Positions 1 to 6,010 of a stretch of 9,181 nucleotides of DNA are shown in pieces. The position numbers were made by a program, and so were the translations under genes. The DNA lies in assembly GCA_024278555.1 (NCBI GenBank), contig JAJRSX010000119.1, forward strand, positions 1 to 9,181, in the 5' to 3' direction. The stretch comes from a bacterium (GTDB lineage Bacteria > CG2-30-53-67 > CG2-30-70-394). How positions within the stretch are numbered: position 1 is the first letter of the stretch; every line of letters starts with the position of its first letter. A model generated the notes under the pieces. The model was not told where the DNA came from. It saw only the letters and a list, made by a program, of their open reading frames with translations, and did no database searches.

Positions 1-119
1 GACGGAGGAGAAGTTCTTTTCCTTCTCGGGGGACGACTCGCTGCGCGGTCGCGCATCTCGTCTCCCCCTCCGGTATCCCGCCACCCGGCCTCCACGGTGT
101 TGACAGGGAGCGGCCTCCT
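1..119. other. Left edge, no gene recognised
   Basis: I see no convincing gene here. A plus-strand frame is open from base 2 to a TGA near 101-103 and could be the last 33 codons of a gene entering from the left, but its peptide, which begins TEEKFFSFSGDD, is not recognisable. On the minus strand an ATG at 56-54 follows a purine-rich GGAGGGGGAGACGAG stretch and would begin a gene running out of the window, but only 18 codons are visible. Neither is called. GAGAAG at 8-13 can pair with CTTCTC at 22-27 as a small hairpin. Confidence 0.3.
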
Positions 120-144
120 CATGGAAGACACAGAGGACACGGAG
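120..144 (-). repeat. Cluster A element A1 (minus orientation)
   Basis: Read on the minus strand this is CTCCGTG (144-138), two bases, CTCTGTG (135-129), one base, then CTTCCATG (127-120). That is the 7-2-7-1-7 layout of the family, with a slightly degenerate third unit. It is followed on the minus strand by a GC-rich flank containing GGCCGCTCCC. It faces elements A2 and A3 in the opposite orientation. Confidence 0.6.
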
Positions 145-250
145 AACTGCAAAGGAGGGGTGCGTTCCTCCTCTTGGGCCTCGCAATGGATCGCCACGGG
201 GTTGCCGTGCACGAGGACGGCGCAAGATCGTGCTGTGTTCTGATGGAGCT

Positions 251-293
251 CTCTGTGCCCTCCGTGTCTCTATGGTGAAAAACCCCTCCCGGG
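251..293 (+). repeat. Cluster A element A2
   Basis: Three 7-nt units, CTCTGTG (251-257), CTCCGTG (260-266) and CTCTATG (268-274), are spaced 2 and 1 nt apart and end in GTGAA (275-279). TCCCGGG (287-293) begins exactly 13 nt after the first G of GGTGA, and a perfect CTCCCGGGAG palindrome lies at 286-295. Unit spacing and flank phase match A3, B6 and C2. In translation such elements give spurious peptides of the HRDTEGTE type. No protein-coding role is supported. Confidence 0.7.
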
Positions 294-363
294 AGCCCCC
301 ACCTCCCGGCCGAGGGGTGGAGCGACGCCGTACTTGGCCTCCATTGCGATTTCCGCTGATCCT

Positions 364-407
364 CTCTGCGTCCTCTCCTGCCCTCTGTGGTGAAGCCTCC
401 CTCCGGG
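364..407 (+). repeat. Cluster A element A3
   Basis: The units are CTCTGCG (364-370), a degenerate middle unit carrying about two extra bases (CTCTCCTG, 373-380) and CTCTGTG (383-389), closed by GGTGAA (389-394). TCCGGG (402-407) again begins 13 nt after the first G of GGTGA. This element has the same orientation as A2 and the opposite orientation to A1. Confidence 0.65.
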
Positions 408-586
408 CCGCTGCCAAGGAGGTTGGTCCCACCGGTGACATCAGACCGCCAGCACCCTTTATTCGCGTCCATCCCCGTCTACTGGGGATCCACGGCCCGG
501 GCGTCGGGTTGGTGGTGTGGCGGTAGGAGCGGGCCATGCCCGCGACCCGGGGTCGCCGGCGGGCGCCCCCCCTCCCGGCCGCTCGT
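408..586. other. Gene-free stretch downstream of the PEP-CTERM gene
   Basis: This continues the gene-free stretch that begins at base 1. It holds no gene I can support. ATCCCC (471-476) and GGGGAT (484-489) form a 6-bp hairpin about 100 bp beyond the PEP-CTERM stop, but no T-tract follows on the minus strand, so it is at best a weak terminator. The remainder is GC-rich and includes a CTCCCGGCCG string like the flank of the nearby repeat elements. Confidence 0.35.
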
Positions 587-1450
587 TCACCCGCGGGGCG
601 ATCGGCGCCGGCCCGGGCCCCTCCGGTGGCGCCGGAGGGTAGCGAGCAGCGGCAGGGTGGTGATGAGAAGGGAGGTGGGCTCGGGCACGGATGTGGGGGG
701 AAGCGCCACGGTTACAACATCGAAGCCAAGAGAGAGGGTGTTCGACGTGGTGGCGTTTCCCGTGAGCCAGCTGGAGGTCGACGCGTCGTCGAGCTGGACC
801 TTCACCCCGATCGGTGAGCCCACCGGGAAGGTGGCGACCACGCTCTGGGTGTCCGTGCCGTCGTTCTGGCCGGTGCAGATGGGAACGAGCCACCCGGGCA
901 CACAGACCGTCTCGTCGTAGGTGAAGAGGCCGCTGCCGTAGATGGTGGCGGGGTTATTCAGATCGTAGATGCCGATGGTCACCGTGGTGGTGGTGTCTCC
1001 GTAATCGAAACCCTGAAAGTCGGTGCCGCCGCCACTGAGCTGGTGGGCCAGGGTGTAGGTGGCGGTCAGTTGATTGAAGGCGGGGGCAAGGATCGAGCCG
1101 GTGAAGATGGTTGAGGTGGTGGCGTTGCCGTGGACGCCGTTGACGTGGGTCGTGGACTGGAACTGCCAGGCGTCTACCCCGGTCGTGGCGGACTCGTCAT
1201 TCGTCGAGCCAACACCCCAAAACGGGCTGTTGTGATCCTGGGCCGAGGTGGCCATGGGCAGGGCCGAGGTGCTCCCCGGGAAGCTCTGGGTGTCGGTCAC
1301 CTGGTACACGGCGGAGGTCGTTGAGTACGTCGTCGTGTCGAAGGCGGTGAAGGGGGCCGCCTGGGCGACACGCGGCGGGGCCACGGCCGAGATCATCAGG
1401 GTGAGACCCAAGAGGTAAGAGGATGGGGTGGGTCGGGGTGTGCGGTGCAT
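587..1450 (-). CDS. PEP-CTERM sorting-signal protein
   Basis: This is a predicted secreted or surface protein of 287 residues. An n-region with basic residues and a hydrophobic stretch (about 13-24) lead to a likely signal-peptidase site after A31 (motif AQA, then AP). The body (about 32-250) is rich in Thr, Ser, Gly and Asn with beta-prone segments, as in many matrix or appendage proteins, and I recognise no catalytic domain. The C-terminus has VPEP at 255-258, a hydrophobic segment (about 260-271) and an Arg cluster (RRHRR at 273-277), which is the exosortase-recognised PEP-CTERM signal. Ten further residues rich in Arg follow the usual end. Only two cysteines lie in the mature region, C183 and C192. 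The ATG at 1450 is chosen over one 23 codons upstream because AAGGAG lies 6 nt before it and a signal peptide begins there. The adhesive or floc-matrix role is inferred from the family. Confidence 0.85.
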   Translation of the reverse strand: MHRTPRPTPSSYLLGLTLMISAVAPPRVAQAAPFTAFDTTTYSTTSAVYQVTDTQSFPGSTSALPMATSAQDHNSPFWGVGSTNDESATTGVDAWQFQSTTHVNGVHGNATTSTIFTGSILAPAFNQLTATYTLAHQLSGGGTDFQGFDYGDTTTTVTIGIYDLNNPATIYGSGLFTYDETVCVPGWLVPICTGQNDGTDTQSVVATFPVGSPIGVKVQLDDASTSSWLTGNATTSNTLSLGFDVVTVALPPTSVPEPTSLLITTLPLLATLRRHRRGPGRRRSPRG

Positions 1451-1456
1451 GGTGCG

Positions 1457-1462
1457 CTCCTT
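1457..1462 (-). promoter_or_regulatory. Shine-Dalgarno site of the PEP-CTERM gene
   Basis: AAGGAG on the minus strand, 6 nt before the ATG at 1450. It decides the start against the upstream in-frame ATG at 1519, which would also lie about at or upstream of the predicted transcription start. Confidence 0.75.
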
Positions 1463-1530
1463 GAATGTGAGTGGAGAGTCGGACCCTTTTTCCAACCGTG
1501 AGTTGCTCTCTTGTTTCATTGCTCTCGGTT

Positions 1531-1547
1531 AAGCAAACTTTGTGCCA
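1531..1547 (-). promoter_or_regulatory. Sigma-54 (-24/-12) promoter of the PEP-CTERM gene
   Basis: The minus strand reads TGGCACAAAGTTTGCTT from 1547 to 1531. This matches the RpoN consensus TGGCAC-N5-TTGCW at every specified position, with the invariant GG and GC at the required spacing. The predicted start of transcription is near 1521, giving a leader of about 70 nt before the ATG at 1450. PEP-CTERM systems are known to encode PrsK/PrsR, a kinase and NtrC-like sigma-54 activator, so the promoter type fits the gene. I saw no equally good match in the other intergenic gaps I inspected. Confidence 0.75.
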
Positions 1548-1652
1548 GATCCGCCGCCGAGGGGGGGTGGTGAGGAGGTTTGTTAGCTGCGCCAAGGGGT
1601 TGGCTCCCGATGGCGGCGCGACGCAGGTGGGCCCTCGGCGAACGTATCTTGT

Positions 1653-1682
1653 TGTCCGTCTTATTTTGAGACGGACAGACGG
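1653..1682. promoter_or_regulatory. Candidate upstream activator site (inverted repeat)
   Basis: TGTCCGTCT (1653-1661) and AGACGGACA (1669-1677) form a perfect 9-bp inverted repeat around a 7-nt AT-rich centre. A third half-site, AGACGG, follows at 1677-1682. The centre (about 1665) lies about 145 bp upstream of the start of transcription predicted from the sigma-54 promoter, a normal distance for an enhancer bound by an NtrC-type activator. It could instead be a transcript hairpin downstream of serS, but neither strand has a T-tract after it. Confidence 0.5.
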
Positions 1683-1721
1683 TGCGCTCCTCCGCCGGTT
1701 CCGATCTCGTCTCACGGAGCC

Positions 1722-1759
1722 GGTCGACCCCCATCGACCCGCCCGTCGTTGGGACGACG
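1722..1759 (-). terminator. Hairpin pair downstream of serS, possible weak terminator
   Basis: Directly after the serS stop codon, CGTCGT and ACGACG (1744-1749 and 1754-1759) form a 6-bp stem with a 4-nt loop. A second stem pairs GGTCGA (1722-1727) with TCGACC (1734-1739). Neither is followed by a T-run, so termination here, if any, would not be the classical intrinsic type. Confidence 0.35.
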
Positions 1760-3142
<1,383 letters not shown>

Positions 3143-3427
3143 CTACTCCTCTTCGACGACCACCGTGCCGCCGACCTTCACCTCGTGGTCGTCGTCATCG
3201 ATGAAGGAGAGGTAGGCGCCTTGGACCTCGATCTTGAAGCGGCCGTGCCAGGTGCGGATCGGGGCACCGTTGCAGTCGTAGAGGGTGACCTTGCGCTTCA
3301 GGCCGATGAGGCCCGATTTGACGTGCTTGATCCCCTTGCGCTGGCTCTCGGTGCAGCCGGTGGCGGTGAGCGTGAGGGCGAGGAGTGCGGCGAGGGCGAG
3401 GAGGGAGGGGGCGCGGAGAGTGCTCAT
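3143..3427 (-). CDS. Small lipoprotein of unknown function
   Basis: A 94-residue protein with a clear lipoprotein signal: a hydrophobic stretch rich in Leu and Ala (about 8-22) and a lipobox ending ATGC, with C25 as the lipidated cysteine. The mature part begins with a basic segment (QRKGIKHVKSG), then VTLYDCNGAPIRTW and FKIEVQGAYLSFIDDDDHEV, which read as short beta strands, and ends EEE. The general pattern, a basic start followed by VTLYD.NG.PI..W and SFIDDD, resembles small lipoproteins I associate with proteobacterial chromosomes and mobile elements, but I cannot name a function. The start at 3427 gives the complete signal peptide. No good Shine-Dalgarno site is present, and the gene starts 22 nt after the PAS gene ends, so translation may be coupled. 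The same frame extends far upstream but only as a shadow of the PAS gene. Confidence 0.8.
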   Translation of the reverse strand: MSTLRAPSLLALAALLALTLTATGCTESQRKGIKHVKSGLIGLKRKVTLYDCNGAPIRTWHGRFKIEVQGAYLSFIDDDDHEVKVGGTVVVEEE

Positions 3428-3449
3428 CACCGCAGGGTAGACGAAGGGC

Positions 3450-4055
3450 TCATCCCTCGTCAGCCGGGGGGGCACGGGGCGGCGGCGCGTCCTCCAGCTC
3501 CCGGTAGTAGACCGCCTCGCACCCCGGGCAGAGGGTGTGGGTGAAGAGAGTGTGGGAACGCGCCTCGACGTAGCGGTCCAGGGGGAGCCACTCGTCGTCT
3601 TGGCGTACCTGCTTGCACTGGGCGCAGATGGCGATGAGTCCCGGGAGGCGCTGGAGGTCGGTGATGTCTTGGAGGACCACCACCGCCGCCCCTGCATCGC
3701 TCCGTGTGGCCGGACCGGCGGAGCAGAGGAAGACGCGACGTACCGTCCCGTCCTCCCGGACGACGGGGATGACGGCCTCGCGGTGGATCCTCGTCTCGCC
3801 CGCCACCGCCGCCGTCACCGCGCTCCACAGGTGACACTGCTTACACGGCTTCCCCTCCCCACACCTCGCGCGGGTGGTGGCGACGCAGTGGATCACCTCC
3901 CCCGGCCGCCGTCCTACCGCCTCGTGGGTTTCCACCTGGAGCGTCTCGCGGGCGATCCGGTTGAGGCTTCGAACCCGCACCTCGGCATCGCACAGGAGCG
4001 CTGCCACCGGCAGCATCTCCATCCAGCCGTCCCCCCCTTGGGTTGAGCTGGTCAT
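3450..4055 (-). CDS. PAS-domain protein with C-terminal Cys4 ribbon
   Basis: A 201-residue, probably cytoplasmic sensor-like protein without an output enzyme. Residues about 12-133 form a PAS domain: MLPVAALLCDAEVRVRSLN at the start and VVVLQDITDL at 125-134 at the end. Inside it, H56-C57, C65, C71 and C74 (pattern CG...C..C.L) form the cysteine cluster seen in a subset of PAS domains. The tail has C144-x2-C147 (ICAQCKQVR) and C176-x2-C179 (LCPGCEAVYY), a module that commonly follows PAS domains in signalling proteins and looks like a zinc ribbon. It therefore has two potential Cys4 or HisCys sites, which suggests metal or redox sensing. No kinase, GGDEF or DNA-binding domain is present, so it may act through a partner. 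AGGAGG 5 nt before the ATG at 4055 fixes the start. The small lipoprotein follows after 22 nt. Confidence 0.8.
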   Translation of the reverse strand: MTSSTQGGDGWMEMLPVAALLCDAEVRVRSLNRIARETLQVETHEAVGRRPGEVIHCVATTRARCGEGKPCKQCHLWSAVTAAVAGETRIHREAVIPVVREDGTVRRVFLCSAGPATRSDAGAAVVVLQDITDLQRLPGLIAICAQCKQVRQDDEWLPLDRYVEARSHTLFTHTLCPGCEAVYYRELEDAPPPRAPPADEG

Positions 4056-4060
4056 GCCTG

Positions 4061-4066
4061 CCTCCT
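4061..4066 (-). promoter_or_regulatory. Strong Shine-Dalgarno site of the PAS gene
   Basis: A full AGGAGG on the minus strand, 5 nt before the ATG at 4055. It is the strongest ribosome-binding site among the minus-strand genes here. Confidence 0.75.
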
Positions 4067-4074
4067 GTCTAATT

Positions 4075-4117
4075 CCGTCCCAAACTTAGCACAACTCCAT
4101 GTAATTAAAGGTTATGC
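4075..4117 (-). promoter_or_regulatory. AT-rich promoter region of the PAS gene
   Basis: The 72-bp gap between the CorC-like gene and the PAS gene is noticeably AT-rich for this genome. On the minus strand it contains CCTTTAATTACATGG and GTGCTAAGTTTGG, where a sigma-70 type promoter would be expected, but no hexamer pair has both good matches and good spacing. I call it a likely promoter region rather than a defined promoter. Confidence 0.35.
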
Positions 4118-4127
4118 ATGCGGTCCA

Positions 4128-5378
4128 CTACCCGGCTTTGGTGGCCACCCGCCGCATCCATACCCGCTTCAGGCGCCGCCCATCCACCGCCATGACCCGC
4201 ACCTCGTAGCCATCGAAGCAGGCCGCCTCTCCCTCGCGCGGCAGGTGGCCGAGGTGGGCGATGATCCAGCCGGCGACGGTGTCGTACTCGCCCTCCCCCT
4301 CGGGGATCGCCCAGTCGAGGCGGCGGTTGATCTGGCCGATGTCGAGGCGGCCGTCGAGGAGGACCGCGTCGCGGCCGTGGGGGACGATGTCCATCTCCCC
4401 CTCCTCGCCGAGGCGGCCGGTGATCTCCTCGGCGATGTCCACGTAGGTGAGCAGGCCGGTGATGTCGCCGTACTCGTCGGCGACGATCGCCATCCGGTGG
4501 CCGTCGCGGCGTAGCTCCTCCAAGAGGGTTCCCACCGTCTTCGACTCGGGGACGAAGAGCGGCGGCTCCAGGAGGTGGTCCCAGTTGGGCCGCTCGCTGT
4601 GGCGCAGGGCGACGAGGAGGTCGAGGGCGGTGGCGATGCCGCGGATGGCCCCGTCGCTCCCCTCCACCGGGTAGCGGCGGAAGGGGTGGCGGTGGATCAC
4701 CTCGACCAGGGCGTCGGCGTCGGCGTCGGCGTCGAGGGTGACCATGTCGGCGCGCGGCACCATGATCTCGCGGACCCGCGTCGAGGCGAGGGCGAAGACG
4801 CCGTGCAGGCGATCCGCCGCCGCCGCCTCCAGCCCCCCCTCCTCCTCGCCGAGGGCGATGAGGCTCTGGAGCTCGGCGGCGGAGACGAACCCCTCCCCCT
4901 CGCTGCGCATCGGGAGCCAGGCGGTGAGGAGTCGGGAGATGCCGGTGAGCAGAAGCAGGAGCGGGTGGAGCAGGTGGCGCAGGGTGTCAATGGGGCGGGC
5001 GACGAAGAGGGCGACCGGGAGCGGGTAGCGGGCGGCGATCCCCTTCGGGGTGATCTCCCCGAAGAGCAGCAGCACCGCGGTCACCCCGAAGGTGGCGTAG
5101 GCGACCCCCGCCTCGCCGTAGAGGTGGAGGCAGAGCGCCGTGGCCAGGGCGGTGATCGCCACGTTCACCAGGTTGTTGCCGATGAGGATGGCACCGAGCA
5201 TCCCCTCCGGGTCTCCGCGCAGGGTCTCGATCCGCCGTGCCCCGGGGTGGCCGTCGGCCGCCAGCCGGCGGAGCTGCAGGCGACGCACCGCCAAGAGCGC
5301 GGTCTCCGAGGAGGAGAAGAAGCCGGAGAGGACGAGGCAGACGGCGAGGGCGAGGAGGGTGGTGAGGGTCTCGTTCAT
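4128..5378 (-). CDS. CNNM/CorC family membrane protein with CBS pair
   Basis: A 416-residue inner-membrane protein of the CNNM (DUF21)-CBS-CorC_HlyC architecture, the family of bacterial CorB/YfjD and MpfA proteins linked to magnesium export. The DUF21 membrane domain (about 1-155) carries FSSSETALL (21-29), IGNNLVN (66-72) and FGEITPKGIA (106-115), all family hallmarks, and hydrophobic segments at about 5-20, 60-82, 90-107 and 118-155. The CBS pair spans about 203-322, with the family signature MVPRADM (206-212) and DEYGDITGLLT (301-311), and probably binds a nucleotide. A CorC_HlyC domain occupies about 333-412. The start gives the usual N-terminus, but its upstream sequence is C-rich and has no Shine-Dalgarno site. 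A DADADADA run (216-223) within CBS1 comes from a DNA microrepeat. The gene is followed by the PAS gene after 72 bp. Magnesium transport is inferred from the family. Confidence 0.9.
   Translation of the reverse strand: MNETLTTLLALAVCLVLSGFFSSSETALLAVRRLQLRRLAADGHPGARRIETLRGDPEGMLGAILIGNNLVNVAITALATALCLHLYGEAGVAYATFGVTAVLLLFGEITPKGIAARYPLPVALFVARPIDTLRHLLHPLLLLLTGISRLLTAWLPMRSEGEGFVSAAELQSLIALGEEEGGLEAAAADRLHGVFALASTRVREIMVPRADMVTLDADADADALVEVIHRHPFRRYPVEGSDGAIRGIATALDLLVALRHSERPNWDHLLEPPLFVPESKTVGTLLEELRRDGHRMAIVADEYGDITGLLTYVDIAEEITGRLGEEGEMDIVPHGRDAVLLDGRLDIGQINRRLDWAIPEGEGEYDTVAGWIIAHLGHLPREGEAACFDGYEVRVMAVDGRRLKRVWMRRVATKAG
4710..4733 (+). repeat. GGCGTC hexanucleotide tandem repeat inside a CDS
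   Basis: Four perfect tandem copies of GGCGTC. In the CorC-like protein they encode a repeated Asp-Ala dipeptide (D216-A223) between the VPR motif and the first CBS helix. Being a multiple of three, copy-number slippage would change loop length without breaking the frame. Confidence 0.85.
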
Positions 5379-5404
5379 GGGCGGGGAGGAGGGGGGCGGT
5401 GGGT

Positions 5405-5426
5405 TAAGTCACGAAGGAGCCGAAGG
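5405..5426 (-). repeat. Cluster B element B1 (minus orientation)
   Basis: The minus strand reads CTTCGG, CTC, CTTCGTG and then ACTTAA. This is a two-unit, CTTCGTG-dialect member of the dispersed repeat family, ending in the TTAA-like terminus seen in other dialects. It lies just upstream of the CorC-like gene. Confidence 0.45.
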
Positions 5427-5437
5427 GGGGGGGCTCG

Positions 5438-5453
5438 CGCAGAGGCGCAAGAG
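5438..5453 (-). repeat. Cluster B element B2 (minus orientation)
   Basis: The minus strand reads CTCTTGCG (5453-5446), one base, CTCTGCG (5444-5438). It is a short two-unit member in the CTCTGCG dialect, 11 nt from B1. Confidence 0.45.
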
Positions 5454-5550
5454 AGACCGGGCCGCAAATGGGCCGCGAATGTTTGTCAGGCAGGGTGGGG
5501 TGCCACCGGCGATCACCGCGTGGTTGGGGTTCTCCCGTGCAGCCATGGTT

Positions 5551-5569
5551 CATCGCGCAGACGCAGCGG
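5551..5569 (-). repeat. Cluster B element B3, degenerate
   Basis: The minus strand has CTGCG, T, CTGCG, then CGATGAA. This may be a decayed CTCTGCG-dialect element. It is too short and irregular to be certain. Confidence 0.3.
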
Positions 5570-5653
5570 GGGAGGTGGATGGCGCCCCTCTGGCGCGAGG
5601 CGGGAGGGGAGGGGGCACAGCCGTGATGCGTTGACGCACGGCAGGAAAAGTGG

Positions 5654-5672
5654 CCACGGAATCCACGGAAGG
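5654..5672 (-). repeat. Cluster B element B4, left arm of inverted repeat
   Basis: The plus strand reads CCACGGAATCCACGGAAGG. It is the reverse complement of 5785-5803 at 18 of 19 positions. On the minus strand it has two TTCCGTG units 2 nt apart. Confidence 0.75.
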
Positions 5673-5776
5673 GGCGAGAGCACGCGACGGGGGGTAGAGA
5701 ACGAGGCGGCGCCTGCCGTGTGTCGAGCAGGAACGGGAGTTCGGGTCTCTCGCACAACCCAACGTGAGGCGTCTAC

Positions 5777-5806
5777 TTCCGTGTCCTTCCGTGGGTTCCG
5801 TGGTAA
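5777..5806 (+). repeat. Cluster B element B5, right arm of inverted repeat
   Basis: Three identical TTCCGTG units at 5777-5783, 5787-5793 and 5796-5802 end in GTAA. Spacers are 3 and 2 nt. Positions 5785-5803 pair with element B4 across a 112-nt gap. Confidence 0.75.
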
Positions 5807-5876
5807 TAAAAGCCTTCCTGGCTGTTGCGCGCTGGTCGTCTCCACCGATGACCTCTTGCCTCCTGGTCCACCACCC

Positions 5877-5922
5877 CTCTGCGTCCTCTGCGCCTCTGCG
5901 GTGAGACCGCCTTCCCGGCCGC
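5877..5922 (+). repeat. Cluster B element B6
   Basis: Three perfect CTCTGCG units at 5877-5883, 5886-5892 and 5894-5900 (spacers 2 and 1 nt) close with GGTGA. TCCCGGCCGC (5913-5922) begins 13 nt after the first G of GGTGA. It matches element C2 of cluster C at 25 of 27 core positions. Confidence 0.75.
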
Positions 5923-5987
5923 CTCCCTACTGCGTGGGGCAGCGGCGACGCCTGCTCCCCGGCCCTCCACACCGCTGTGCATCTCCA

Positions 5988-6001
5988 CGGGGCGATCCCC
6001 G
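5988..6001 (-). terminator. Hairpin downstream of the amidohydrolase
   Basis: CGGGG (5988-5992) and CCCCG (5997-6001) form a 5-bp stem with a 4-nt loop 9 nt beyond the stop codon of the minus-strand amidohydrolase. No T-run follows, so its role in termination is uncertain. Confidence 0.3.
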
Positions 6002-6010
6002 CCGGGCTCC

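Noticed and set aside
1-103. C-terminal end of a gene entering from the left
   Set aside because: Only 33 codons are visible with no recognisable motif, and the opposite strand offers an equally weak alternative.
619-639. Perfect 8-bp hairpin as terminator
   Set aside because: It lies inside the PEP-CTERM coding region and has no T-run. It encodes part of the Arg-rich tail.
387-920. 177-codon plus-strand frame
   Set aside because: It is antisense to the end of the PEP-CTERM gene and low-complexity, with no domain or good start.
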